NCBI GenBank assembly: GCA_947453335.1
Contig: CANGFP010000003.1
Span: 96,704 to 160,703 of the forward strand
DNA: 64,000 bases
DNA from: Opitutia bacterium
GTDB taxonomy: Bacteria; Verrucomicrobiota; Verrucomicrobiia; Opitutales; UBA953
Reading direction: 5' to 3'
Shown piece after piece: positions 43,454-52,352 of the stretch. A program made the position numbers and the translations under genes. Numbering within the stretch: position 1 is the stretch's first letter; each line of letters opens with the position of its first letter. The notes beneath the pieces are model-generated. The model was given only the letters and a program-made list of their open reading frames with translations, was not told the DNA's origin and ran no database searches.

Positions 43454-44146
43454 TTACCTCCGCACGCCGGAGTGGGCGGCGATGCGGACGCACATCAGGG
43501 CCCAGAAGCAGCCGATGCAGTTCGCCACGGGCAACTGGAGCTCGGCCGGCATGCTGTAGAAGATGATATTGCCGGGGAACCAGACGAGGAAGTTGGGCAG
43601 CAGATTCGGGAGCACCAGACGTCGGTACCAGCCGGGACCCATCGCCGCGCGCAGCTTCGCCGTGTCCCAGTTCGAATCCTTCCAGAGATGCGAGATCGCG
43701 TTGAACGGCGCGCCGCAGAAGACCGTGAAGCCCAGCTGGTCGACGAAGACCTTCTTCGCCACGACCTCCACCGAAGGCTCGACCCCGAAAAAGAAGCCCT
43801 GCAACGCGTAGAAATAGCGCACCAGCACCCCGAGGAACATCCACCAGACCACGCTGTGCAGGAGGTCGAGCGCCGGGCGCGCCGGGCGGAGGCCCGGGAA
43901 GGCCATGCGGAAGCACCACGGAATCAAGCCAGCCGTGAAGCCCGTGCAGAGCATCGCGAAAAGCGTCGGATGGTCGCGGTTGACCGCGCCGATGACGTCG
44001 AGCCAGACCTTGACCGCGGGCACGTGGTAGTAGCTGACCACCAGGCCGGCGGCCGCCGCTAGGATGAACAAAGAAGGCAGCGCGTTGTCGCGCGCGGCAC
44101 GGGCGCCCGCGGCCCAGGGCGATCCGGAGACGACGGCCTCGCTCAT
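43454..44146 (-). CDS. membrane protein with Mpv17/PMP22-like features
   Basis: A 230-residue protein with about four hydrophobic segments. KKVFVDQLGFTVFCGAPFNA, YRRLVLPNLLPNFLVWFPG and NIIFYSMPAELQLPVANCIG follow the order of the Mpv17/PMP22 signature (DQ...P, then the W-P...NF..VP...R region), although the consensus is imperfect. The start overlaps the gatB stop by four bases, so it is the last gene of the pheST-gatCAB operon. Mpv17 proteins are mainly eukaryotic organelle channels, so the match needs a profile test. Confidence 0.5.
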   Translation of the reverse strand: MSEAVVSGSPWAAGARAARDNALPSLFILAAAAGLVVSYYHVPAVKVWLDVIGAVNRDHPTLFAMLCTGFTAGLIPWCFRMAFPGLRPARPALDLLHSVVWWMFLGVLVRYFYALQGFFFGVEPSVEVVAKKVFVDQLGFTVFCGAPFNAISHLWKDSNWDTAKLRAAMGPGWYRRLVLPNLLPNFLVWFPGNIIFYSMPAELQLPVANCIGCFWALMCVRIAAHSGVRR

Positions 44147-45642
44147 CCGAGTGCCTTCCGGAGCAGCTGGTCGATGAGGCCCGGGTTGGCCTTGCCCTGC
44201 GTACGCTTCATGATCGGCCCCTTGAGCGCGTTGATGGCCTTCTCGTTGCCGGCGCGGTATTCGGCGATGGACTTGGCCACGGCCGGATCGGCGATGACTT
44301 CCTGGACGATCTTCTCGAGTTCGCCGGTGTCGCTGTTCTGGCGGAGGCCCTTGGCGTCGACGATGGCGGCGGCGTCCTGACCGGACCTGAACATCTCGGC
44401 GAAGACCTCCTTGGCCTGCTGCTTGGAGATGACGCCGTCATCGGTGAGCTTCACCAGGCCGGCGAGCTGCGCCGGCTTGATCGGGCAGGACGCCAGCGAG
44501 ATCGGGGCGGGCGCGGCTTCTCCGAAGCCCGTGGCGGCGCCGGCGGCGGCCGACAAATCGCGGAGCAGGTCGTTGGCGACCAGGTTGGCGATGCCCTGCG
44601 GATTGGCCGGGTGGGCCGCGACGGCCGCCTCGAACCATTCGGCCAAGGCGCGGTCGGCGACGAGCACCGAAGCCGCCGTGAACGGCAGGCCGAGCTTGTC
44701 CATGTAGCGGCGCTGGCGGTCGTAGAGGTTCTCCGGGACCTGCTTGGCCAAGCGCTCCACCGTCGCGCGGGAAAGCTCCAAGGTCGGGATGTCCGGATCC
44801 GGGAAATAACGGTAGTCGTGGGCGTCCTCCTTGTCGCGCAGCACGTAGCCGCGGGACAGCTCGGCGTTCCAGCCGCGGGTCTCCTGGGTGATGGCGCGGC
44901 CGGCCTCCAGCTCGCGGATCTGGCGGGCCGTCTCGTAGACGACCGTGTCGCGGACGCTCGAGATCGAATTGAGGTTCTTCGTCTCGGTGCGGGTGCCGAG
45001 CGGCGCGCCCGGGCGGCGGATCGAGACGTTGCAGTCGCAGCGCAGCTGCCCCTTCTCCATGTCGCAGTCGGCGACGCCGGCCTGGGTGAGCATCGCGACG
45101 AGCGAGCGCAGGAAGGCTTCGGCCTCGGCGGCGGAACGGAGGTCGGGCTCGGTGACGATCTCGAGGAGCGGCACGCCGGCGCGGTTGTAGTCGACCAGGG
45201 AACCGCTGCCCGCGTGGCTGAGCTTGCCCACGTCCTCTTCGAGGTGCGCATGGTGGAGGCGGATGCGCTTATGCTCGCCCATCACGTTGCGGGACGCGCC
45301 CGGCAGCTCGATCTCGACGGAACCCCCGACGACGACCGGGAAGTCCTTCTGCGTCAGCTGGTAGTTCTTCGGATTGTCCGGGTAGAAGTAGTTCTTCCGG
45401 TCCCAGGCGCAGCGCGCGGGGATCTCGGCGCCCACGACCAGACCGAACAAGATGGACTTCTCGACCGCCTCGCGGTTCACCACCGGCAACGTGCCCGGCA
45501 GGCCGAGGACGACCGGGTCGACCTGTTCGTTCGGCTCCTGACCGAAGCCCCAGGAGGAAGACGCGAAGACCTTGGCGCGGGTGCGCAGCTGGACGTGCAC
45601 CTCGAGGCCGATGACCACTTCCCATTCAGCGGAGGAACTCAT
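44143..45642 (-). CDS. gatB: Asp/Glu-tRNA amidotransferase subunit B
   Basis: A 499-residue kinase and tRNA-binding subunit of GatCAB, which converts misacylated Glu-tRNA(Gln) or Asp-tRNA(Asn) to the amide form. EVVIGLEVHVQLRT, FYPDNPKNYQLTQ, RLHHAHLEEDVGK, SLVDYNRAGVPLLEIVTEPD and the TETKNLNS block are all present. The C-terminal YqeY/tail domain ends near GPIMKRTQGKANP. It overlaps gatA by four bases, and the downstream gene overlaps it in turn. Confidence 0.95.
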   Translation of the reverse strand: MSSSAEWEVVIGLEVHVQLRTRAKVFASSSWGFGQEPNEQVDPVVLGLPGTLPVVNREAVEKSILFGLVVGAEIPARCAWDRKNYFYPDNPKNYQLTQKDFPVVVGGSVEIELPGASRNVMGEHKRIRLHHAHLEEDVGKLSHAGSGSLVDYNRAGVPLLEIVTEPDLRSAAEAEAFLRSLVAMLTQAGVADCDMEKGQLRCDCNVSIRRPGAPLGTRTETKNLNSISSVRDTVVYETARQIRELEAGRAITQETRGWNAELSRGYVLRDKEDAHDYRYFPDPDIPTLELSRATVERLAKQVPENLYDRQRRYMDKLGLPFTAASVLVADRALAEWFEAAVAAHPANPQGIANLVANDLLRDLSAAAGAATGFGEAAPAPISLASCPIKPAQLAGLVKLTDDGVISKQQAKEVFAEMFRSGQDAAAIVDAKGLRQNSDTGELEKIVQEVIADPAVAKSIAEYRAGNEKAINALKGPIMKRTQGKANPGLIDQLLRKALG

Positions 45643-47096
45643 AGCGCGACTTGTTGGTGGGCGAAGCCGTGGGCGGCCTCGAAAAGGCGGCCGGCGGCGA
45701 GCAGTTTGGCTTCGGACAGCGGGGCGCCCACGAGATGGAAGCCGACCGGCAGGTGGCCGGACTTGCCGCAGGGCACGGACAACGCCGGCAGACCCGCGAG
45801 GTTCGCGGGAATCGTGAAGATGTCCTCGAGGTAAAGCTGGAGCGGATCCGAGGCCTTCTCGCCCACCTTGAAGGCCGGCGTCGGGACGGTCGGGGTCAGC
45901 AGCACGTCGACCTGCGCCAACGCGGCGAGGTACTCGGCTCGGATCTTGGCGCGAGCGCGAAGGGCGCGGTTGTAATAGGCATCCGCGTAGCCGGCGCTCA
46001 GCACGAACGTCCCGAGCAGGATGCGGCGCTTCACCTCGGCGCCGAAGCCTTCGGAGCGGCTGTTCGTCATCATCTCGAACGGCGTGCCCGCCTGGGCGGA
46101 ACGATGGCCGTAGCGGACGCCGTCATAGCGCCCGAGGTTGGAGGATGCCTCCGCCGTCGCGACGACGTAGTAGGTCGGCACGGCGAGGTCGGCCGAAGGC
46201 AGCTCGACCTCGGAGACCGCGCAACCCTGCGCGCGGTAGAAAGCGATGGCGGCCTCGACGGCCGCGGCGACCTCAGGGGCCACGCCCTTGCCGAGGAAAC
46301 CCTTCGGGACGCCGATGCGCAGCTGCTTGGCGTCGCCGGCGGGCGTGAGCGCACGCTCGGCGGGACCGAAGCACGTCATGTCGCGCACGTCGGCGGAAGC
46401 CAGCGCGGTGAGCAGCAGTTCGCAATCCTCGACGCTGCGGGCCATCGGGCCGATCTGGTCGAGCGACGACGCGAAGGCCACGAGGCCGAAGCGGGACACC
46501 AAGCCGTAGGTCGGCTTGAGGCCGACCACACCGCAGTGCGACGCCGGCTGGCGGATGGAACCACCCGTATCGGAACCCAGCGAAAGCGGCACCAAGCCGG
46601 CCGCGAGGGCCGCGGCGCTGCCGCCGGAGGAACCACCCGGGATGCGGGCGAGGTCCCAAGGATTGAACGTCTTGCGGACGGCGGAGTTCTCGGTGGAGGA
46701 ACCCATCGCGAACTCGTCCATGTTGAGACGACCGTAGAGGATCGCGCCCGCCGCGCGGAGACGCTCGGCGACATGCGAATCGTAAGGGGACACCAGGGAA
46801 GCCAGCATCTTGCTCGAACAGGTCAGCGGCTGACCCTTGACGGCGATATTGTCCTTGATCGCGACCGGGATGCCCTCGAGCGGGCCCCTGCCCTGTCCGG
46901 CCTGACGGCGGGCGTCGGAAGCATCGGCTTGGGCGAGCACATCGGCGCGGTCGAGGTGCGTGAACGCGCCGACCTTTTCGTTCACCGCGTCGTAGCGGGC
47001 GAGGAGAGCCTCGCAGAGCGCGCGGGAAGTCAGCGAACCCGCGGCGAGGCGGCGCCCCAGTTCGGCGGCGGAAAGCGTATGGAGTGCGTCGGCCAT
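45639..47096 (-). CDS. gatA: Asp/Glu-tRNA amidotransferase subunit A
   Basis: A 485-residue amidase subunit that frees ammonia from glutamine. The catalytic Lys-Ser-Ser triad is visible in VAIKDNIAVKG, and then in PGGSSGGSAAALAAG and LGSDTGGSIRQPA. MARSVEDCELLL and LTPTVPTPA are the expected later motifs. The length is normal. It is separated from gatC by three bases and overlaps gatB, so the three subunits are made together. Confidence 0.95.
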   Translation of the reverse strand: MADALHTLSAAELGRRLAAGSLTSRALCEALLARYDAVNEKVGAFTHLDRADVLAQADASDARRQAGQGRGPLEGIPVAIKDNIAVKGQPLTCSSKMLASLVSPYDSHVAERLRAAGAILYGRLNMDEFAMGSSTENSAVRKTFNPWDLARIPGGSSGGSAAALAAGLVPLSLGSDTGGSIRQPASHCGVVGLKPTYGLVSRFGLVAFASSLDQIGPMARSVEDCELLLTALASADVRDMTCFGPAERALTPAGDAKQLRIGVPKGFLGKGVAPEVAAAVEAAIAFYRAQGCAVSEVELPSADLAVPTYYVVATAEASSNLGRYDGVRYGHRSAQAGTPFEMMTNSRSEGFGAEVKRRILLGTFVLSAGYADAYYNRALRARAKIRAEYLAALAQVDVLLTPTVPTPAFKVGEKASDPLQLYLEDIFTIPANLAGLPALSVPCGKSGHLPVGFHLVGAPLSEAKLLAAGRLFEAAHGFAHQQVAL

Positions 47097-47099
47097 GGC

Positions 47100-47390
47100 T
47101 CAGGATTCGTCGTCCACGACGCGCGGGACGGAGATCTGGCCGTCGCGGGCGGCCGGGGCGATGCGCGTGACCGCTTCGGCGCCGAGGGACGGACCCGGCT
47201 CATCGGAGCGCAGGGCCGCCTCGCGGACCACGCGGGCGTCGTCGACGGACGACGGAAGGTCGGCTTCGGCGAGCGCGCGGAAGTGGCCGAGGATGGAGCT
47301 CAGCTGCGTCGAATACAGCGCCTTCTCCGCGTCCGTCAAGTTGAGCCGCGCGAGCTTGGCGAGATGGTCGATGTCGAAACCTTCGGCCAT
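47100..47390 (-). CDS. gatC: Asp/Glu-tRNA amidotransferase subunit C
   Basis: A 96-residue subunit that wraps around and stabilises GatA. FDIDHLAKLARLNLTDAEKA is the diagnostic N-terminal helix pair, followed by LSSILGHFRALAEAD and a C-terminal VPRVVDDES in place of the usual terminal PxVV(e) motif. It starts five bases after pheT. Confidence 0.9.
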   Translation of the reverse strand: MAEGFDIDHLAKLARLNLTDAEKALYSTQLSSILGHFRALAEADLPSSVDDARVVREAALRSDEPGPSLGAEAVTRIAPAARDGQISVPRVVDDES

Positions 47391-47395
47391 GGCGG

Positions 47396-49831
47396 TCAGC
47401 GGCGGATGGTCCAGCCGGCGCCCTTCTCGAGCGCGGCGATCACGGCGGCCATGGCGCGGTTCGCTTCCTCATCGGTGAGCGTGCGGGCCGCGTGGCGCCA
47501 GCGGACCTCGAAGGCGACGCTGCGCGTGCCTTCGGGCAGGCCGGGGCCGCTGAAGACGTCGAAGCAGTTGACCGACTCCAGGGCGAACTCCTTGCCGGCG
47601 GCCTTGGCGGCGGCCTGCTGGACGCGGTTGAGCACCTCGCCGGCGGCGGTGGCGGCCGGCACGATGACGGCGACATCGCGCGTCGCGGGCGGGAAGGACG
47701 AGAACGCCTCGAAGCGCGGGATGCGGAGGGCCTCGGCGAAGGCGGAGCGCGGCAGCAGGAATTCGCCGGCCACGACGGAACCCTTCAGGCCCAACGAACG
47801 CGTCCAGCGCAGGTCGAGCACGCCGCAGGCGCCGTCGGCGGAGCGGCCGCGGTCGACGAGCGACGACGCGTGGCCCGCCTGCCAGAGACCGCCGGTGGCG
47901 ACCCCGAAGGACAGGCGCGCGGACGTCACGCCCGCGAGCGTGGCGACATCGGAAAGGAGGCGCTTCGCGCGGAGGACGTCGAACGCCTCGCGCGACTTCC
48001 AGGAACGCACGAGCGATTCGGCCGGGGCGGCGAAGGCCACCGCCAGGAATTCGCGGACGGTGCCGTCGGCCTGCGGGCGGAAGACCACGCCGACCTCGAA
48101 GAGACCGCGCGGGTCCGCATGGACCGAGACGTTGAGGGCGAGCGCGGCGGCGAGGCCAGGGACGAGCGAGGCGCGGACATGCGTCTGGTCGGCCGTGAGG
48201 GGGTTCTCGAGCGCCAGCTGCGGGGCGGCGGCATCACCAAGGGTACGGGCGACCTCGGCGGCGTCGCGCAGGGTGTAATGGCAGCACTCCGTGAAACCGG
48301 CGCCGGCGAGGCGACCGGCCACGTCGCGCGTGAAAGCGGACGAACGCGTGTCCTCGTCGCCCGGCAGCGGGGCGACCGGACGACCCGCGGGCACCTTGTC
48401 GGTCCCGTGGATGCGGATGAACTCCTCGACCAGGTCGATGGGGCGCGTCACATCGGAGCGGAAGGACGGCACCAGGACGGAGAAGCCCGACGCGGTCGGC
48501 GACACCGTGAAGCCAAGGCGCTGGAAGGCCTTGGTCACGTCGGCGTCGGCGACGGCCGTACCCAGCTTGGCGGCCACGTAGCCGGCCGGCAGGGCGATGG
48601 TCGCGTCGGCGCGCGGCGGCTGGCCGACGACGACGGCGGGGCCGACCACTTCGGCGCCGGCGAGCTCGATGAGCAGGTCCGTGGCGAGGCGCGAGGCCAG
48701 CTCCACGCCGGCCGGATCGACATCGCGCGCGAAGCGATGGGAAGAATCGGTGGAGACGCCCAGACGGCGGGCCACGCGGCGGATCTCGCCGGGCCTGAAC
48801 CAAGCCGCCTCGAGCAGGACGGTCGTCGTGGCGTTGGTCACGCCGCTCTCGGCGCCACCCATGACACCGGCGACGACGAGCGGACGCTGGGCATCGGCGA
48901 TGACGCAGATTCCCGTCTCCAGCTTGACCTTCTTGCCGTCGAGCAGGACCAGTTCCTCGCCCTCCCGGGCGGGACGCGCCTCGATGCCGCCGGAAACCTT
49001 GGCGGCGTCGAACGCATGCAGCGGCTGGCCCAGCTCGAGCAGCACCCAGTTGGTGATGTCGACCACGTTGTTGATCGGACGCAGGCCGGCGGCCTCGAGG
49101 TCGCGACGGAGCCAATCCGGGCTCGGACCGACCTTCACGTTCTTCAGCGTGCGCAGCGTGTAGTAGGGGCAGAACTCGGAAGTCGAACGCACGAAACCGA
49201 AAGCATCCTGCGCGGACGGCGCCGCGGCGAGGCCCGCGGCCGTCTTCACCGTCAGCGGCTTCAGCGGCAGGTCGAGGGCGGCGGCCACGTCGCGGGCGAC
49301 CCCGCGGAGACCCAGGCAATCGCCGCGGTTGGGCGTGACGGAGATCTCGAGCACCGTATCGGGCGCGCCGAACAGCTTGTTGAGCGGCGTGCCGAGGGCC
49401 GGCTTCTGCGGCGTCAGGATGAGCAGACCATCCTCGCCCTTACCCAGGCCCAGTTCTTCGGACGAGCACATCATGCCCGCCGAATCCACGTCGCGAAGCT
49501 TCGAGACCTTGATCTCGAAACCACCCGGCATGACCGTGCCCGGCAGCGCGACCGGTACGCGGTCGCCGGCCTTGAAGTTCTTGGCGCCGCAGACGATCTG
49601 GCGCGGCTGGCCGTCGCCCACGTCGACGCGGCAGACGCTGAGGCGGTCGGCGGACGGGTGCTTCTCGAACGACACGATCTCGCCGACCACCACGAGGGGC
49701 AGCGGCGCGAGGCCGAAAGAGTGGACCGACTCGACCTCGAGCCCCAGCATCGGGAGCACCTCGGCGAGACGTTCGGGCGTGACCCCGGAGAGGTCGACGT
49801 GGCGGGAGAGCGCCTGGAAGGAGACTTTCAT
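47396..49831 (-). CDS. pheT: phenylalanyl-tRNA synthetase beta subunit
   Basis: An 811-residue beta chain. The N-terminal EMAP-like tRNA-binding domain (VVVGEIVSFEKHPSADRLSVC) is followed by the B3/B4 editing domain (YYTLRTLKNVKVGPSP), B5 (PAGYVAAKLGTAV), the catalytic-like core (YTLRDAAEV, NPLTADQTHVRASLVPGL) and the C-terminal FDX-ACB domain (FSSFPPATRDVAVIVP). The length is normal. It begins three bases after pheS. Confidence 0.94.
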   Translation of the reverse strand: MKVSFQALSRHVDLSGVTPERLAEVLPMLGLEVESVHSFGLAPLPLVVVGEIVSFEKHPSADRLSVCRVDVGDGQPRQIVCGAKNFKAGDRVPVALPGTVMPGGFEIKVSKLRDVDSAGMMCSSEELGLGKGEDGLLILTPQKPALGTPLNKLFGAPDTVLEISVTPNRGDCLGLRGVARDVAAALDLPLKPLTVKTAAGLAAAPSAQDAFGFVRSTSEFCPYYTLRTLKNVKVGPSPDWLRRDLEAAGLRPINNVVDITNWVLLELGQPLHAFDAAKVSGGIEARPAREGEELVLLDGKKVKLETGICVIADAQRPLVVAGVMGGAESGVTNATTTVLLEAAWFRPGEIRRVARRLGVSTDSSHRFARDVDPAGVELASRLATDLLIELAGAEVVGPAVVVGQPPRADATIALPAGYVAAKLGTAVADADVTKAFQRLGFTVSPTASGFSVLVPSFRSDVTRPIDLVEEFIRIHGTDKVPAGRPVAPLPGDEDTRSSAFTRDVAGRLAGAGFTECCHYTLRDAAEVARTLGDAAAPQLALENPLTADQTHVRASLVPGLAAALALNVSVHADPRGLFEVGVVFRPQADGTVREFLAVAFAAPAESLVRSWKSREAFDVLRAKRLLSDVATLAGVTSARLSFGVATGGLWQAGHASSLVDRGRSADGACGVLDLRWTRSLGLKGSVVAGEFLLPRSAFAEALRIPRFEAFSSFPPATRDVAVIVPAATAAGEVLNRVQQAAAKAAGKEFALESVNCFDVFSGPGLPEGTRSVAFEVRWRHAARTLTDEEANRAMAAVIAALEKGAGWTIRR

Positions 49832-49834
49832 GGC

Positions 49835-50875
49835 TTAGGCGAACTGGCGCAGGAAGCGCAGGTCGTTGTTGTAGAAATGGCGGATGTCGTCGATGCCGTG
49901 GACCAGCATCGCGATGCGTTCGAGCCCGAGCCCGAAGGCCAGCCCCGAGAACTCGTTCGGATCGAGCCCGCAGAGCTCGAGCACCTTCGGATCGACCAGC
50001 CCGCAGCCCATGATCTCGAGCCAGCGGTTGGACAGACGACCCAGGTTGGGCGAGCGCAGGTCCATCTCGAAGGAAGGCTCGGTGAACGGGAAGAACGACG
50101 GACGTAGGCGGATCTCGGCGTCGGCGCCGAACGTCTCCTTCACGAAGAAATCGAGCACCCCGCGCAGGTCGGCGAGCGTCACGTTGCGGTCGATCCACAG
50201 ACCCTCGACCTGGTGGAAGTTGGCGGAGTGCGTCGCGTCGACCGCGTCGCGGCGGAAGCAGCGCCCCGGCGCCACGATGCGGAACGGCGGCTTGCGGGAG
50301 AGCATCGTGCGGACCTGCACGCTGGACGTGTGCGTGCGGAGCACGAGCGCCTCGTCGCCCTTGCGCGGCGCGTCGGCGGAGCGGAAGGACTTCGGCAGGT
50401 AGAGCGTGTCCTGCATGTCGCGGGCCGGGTGGTCGGCCGGCGTGTTGAGCGCGTCGAAGCAATGCCACTCCGTCTCGATCTCGGGCCCCTCGGCGACCGT
50501 GAAGCCCAGCTTGCGGAAGCTCGCGAGGATCCGTTCGCGCGTGCGCGTGAGCGGGTGGAGGGAACCGGCGGGCGCGTCGGGCCCGGTGAGCGTGGCGTCC
50601 CACGGGGCGCCGAGCGCGGCGGCGATCTCCGCGTCCTCGACCTTGAGGAGCAAGGCGGCGAGCAGCTCCTCGACGGACTTCTTGGCCTCGTTGATGAGCT
50701 TGCCCACGACCGGACGCTCCTCCTTGGACAACGTGGCCATCCCCTTCATCACCGCGGTGAGGGAGCCGTTGGGGCCGACCACGCGCGCCTTGAAGGCCTC
50801 CAGCTCGGCGCGGGACGCGACGGCGAGGGCCTCCTGCTGGGCGGTGGCGACGAGCTGGGCGAGCTGCTGCTGCAT
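49835..50875 (-). CDS. pheS: phenylalanyl-tRNA synthetase alpha subunit
   Basis: A 346-residue catalytic chain that charges tRNA-Phe. The N-terminal coiled coil is followed by class II motifs: HPLTRTRERILASFRKLGF, TEWHCFDALNTPADHPARDM, the HTSSVQVRTM region, PFTEPSFEMDL and LGLERIAMLVHGIDDIRHF. The ATG at 50875 gives the family length; a longer frame from 50935 would read through the rplT terminator. No Shine-Dalgarno is clear. Confidence 0.94.
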   Translation of the reverse strand: MQQQLAQLVATAQQEALAVASRAELEAFKARVVGPNGSLTAVMKGMATLSKEERPVVGKLINEAKKSVEELLAALLLKVEDAEIAAALGAPWDATLTGPDAPAGSLHPLTRTRERILASFRKLGFTVAEGPEIETEWHCFDALNTPADHPARDMQDTLYLPKSFRSADAPRKGDEALVLRTHTSSVQVRTMLSRKPPFRIVAPGRCFRRDAVDATHSANFHQVEGLWIDRNVTLADLRGVLDFFVKETFGADAEIRLRPSFFPFTEPSFEMDLRSPNLGRLSNRWLEIMGCGLVDPKVLELCGLDPNEFSGLAFGLGLERIAMLVHGIDDIRHFYNNDLRFLRQFA

Positions 50876-50931
50876 GGCTCTGATTTGTGCGTGGGCGGGG
50901 CCAATCGGCAAGCGAAAGCACCCCTCCGAAA

Positions 50932-50961
50932 ACAAAAAGGCCCCGGGGTGACCGGGGCCTT
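50932..50961 (-). terminator. intrinsic terminator or attenuator between rplT and pheS
   Basis: On the minus strand, AAGGCCCCGG and CCGGGGCCTT form a perfect 10-base stem with a 5-base loop, followed by a run of five T. It lies 23 bases after the rplT stop and 57 bases before the pheS start. A terminator here would let ribosomal protein and synthetase expression be set separately; readthrough or an internal promoter must serve pheST-gatCAB. Confidence 0.85.
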
Positions 50962-50983
50962 CGTTGAGCCGCTGGCGGCGCGC

Positions 50984-51340
50984 TTACTTCAGCGCGCCCT
51001 TGGCCTTCTCGACGATCGCCTCGAACGCCTTAGAGTCGTGGATCGCGAGCTCGGAGAGGTTCTTGCGGTCGATCGTGATGTTCGCCTTCTTGAGACCGTT
51101 GACCAGGCGGCTGTAGCTGATGCCGAGGGGACGGCACGCGGCGTTCAGACGCACGATCCACAGCTGGCGGAAGGTGGACTTGTTCTTGCGACGATCGCGG
51201 TAAGCGAACTTCTGCGCGCGCTGCACGGCTTCGAGAGCGTAGACGTACAGGCGGGACTTGTTGCCGAAATAGCCCTTAGCGGCACGGATGGCGCGACGTT
51301 TGCGCGCCTTGGTGGCTGGGCCGTTGGTTGCACGAGGCAT
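50984..51340 (-). CDS. rplT: 50S ribosomal protein L20
   Basis: A 118-residue protein with the L20 hallmarks: a basic MPRATNGPATKARKRRAIRA start, GYFGNKSRLY, AYRDRRKNKSTFRQLWIVRL and INAACR-like GISYSRLVNGLKKANI. Needed early in large-subunit assembly. It is 84 bases downstream of rpmI, as in most bacteria. No Shine-Dalgarno precedes the ATG (CATACCATACCAAC). Confidence 0.96.
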   Translation of the reverse strand: MPRATNGPATKARKRRAIRAAKGYFGNKSRLYVYALEAVQRAQKFAYRDRRKNKSTFRQLWIVRLNAACRPLGISYSRLVNGLKKANITIDRKNLSELAIHDSKAFEAIVEKAKGALK

Positions 51341-51424
51341 GTTGGTATGGTATGTTTTTTTGGTTTATGAGAGGCCGCGGGGTCGCCTTAAGAACACCCT
51401 TTTGGCCAGAGGGGGAACGCCGGT

Positions 51425-51616
51425 TTAGGCGAAAGGCATCGAAGCCAGCATCTTCTTCTCGAAGCCGGAGTCGACGCGCTTGGACTTGTTGGCACGACGG
51501 CGCTGCTTGCGGGACTTGGAGCTGAGCAGGTGGCGCGTGTTCGGGGAACGACGCATCACCTTGCCGGTACCGGTCACCTTGAAGCGCTTGGAGACTGACT
51601 TGCGGGTCTTTTGCAT
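51425..51616 (-). CDS. rpmI: 50S ribosomal protein L35
   Basis: A 63-residue basic protein: MQKTRKSVSKRFKVTGTGK, then RHLLSSKSRKQRRRANKS, the standard L35 pattern. It is the first gene of the operon on the minus strand. The usual preceding gene, infC, is not upstream but lies 0.7 kb away on the plus strand. Confidence 0.95.
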   Translation of the reverse strand: MQKTRKSVSKRFKVTGTGKVMRRSPNTRHLLSSKSRKQRRRANKSKRVDSGFEKKMLASMPFA

Positions 51617-51768
51617 GGCGGAAAGGGTCGGAACAAAGGAGACCGGGGGTGGTTTGTAAAGGGGAAAGGGCGAAGGAAGCCGGGGAACGGGCAGTTATTT
51701 GCCGACCCTAGGCGCCGTTTGACAAAGCCCGCCAAACCCTTCCCCTGCCCCGCAGACCCACCTCCCCC

Positions 51769-52245
51769 ATGCTGACCCCCGGTAAAAAGCCTAAATTATC
51801 CTTCAAAGTCGATGCTTTGGTCGACGGAAAGCCCGTGAACGTGCCCTTTGCGGACCTGATCGACGGCCCGACGGTCGTCTCGGTCTACATGCGCAACAAC
51901 ACCTCGGCCTGCGACAAGCAGACAGCCGACCTTGCCAAACATGAGAAAGCCCTTGGTAAGCAAGGATTTACGATTGTAGCGGTTTCCCGGGATACCTGCG
52001 CCTCCCATTCCAAGTACGCCGCCAAGCACGGCTTCAAGTACACCCTCGTAGCTGACCCGGACGACCAATTCTCCCAAGCCATGGACGCGATCGTCGAGAA
52101 GTCCATGTACGGAAAGAAATACCTCGGTCCGCTCCGGGCCGCCTACCTCTTCGACAAGACCGGCAAGCTCCTGGCCACGGTCCCGAAAGTCGAAGCCGCG
52201 GAGCACGGTAGCCAGGTCCTCGCGGCCATCGCGGCTTTGTCCTAA
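51769..52245 (+). CDS. peroxiredoxin, Bcp/AhpC-TSA family
   Basis: A 158-residue thioredoxin-fold peroxidase. NNTSACDKQ carries the peroxidatic Cys48 in a TxxC setting (Thr45), but the usual Pro of PxxxTxxC is replaced by Met or Arg. AVSRDTCASHSKYAAKHGF, LVADPDDQFS and RAAYLFDKTGKLL are typical of the Bcp group; Cys77 may resolve. It reduces hydroperoxides in the cytosol. It is divergent from rpmI, and TTGACA at 51719-51724 may be its -35 box. Confidence 0.78.
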   Translation: MLTPGKKPKLSFKVDALVDGKPVNVPFADLIDGPTVVSVYMRNNTSACDKQTADLAKHEKALGKQGFTIVAVSRDTCASHSKYAAKHGFKYTLVADPDDQFSQAMDAIVEKSMYGKKYLGPLRAAYLFDKTGKLLATVPKVEAAEHGSQVLAAIAALS

Positions 52246-52352
52246 GCCGTTCCGCCCGTCCGACGACGGGGGACTTCCGCGCGAATCGGTGCTTGAACCC
52301 GACCGCTTTCATGCGGAGTTTAGGCGGGCAACGACACGCCCGAAGATACCTA

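Noticed and set aside
47492..50107. Plus-strand open frame of 871 codons across pheT and pheS
   Set aside because: Antisense to both synthetase subunits, with an Arg/Gly/His/Asp-rich translation and no domain.
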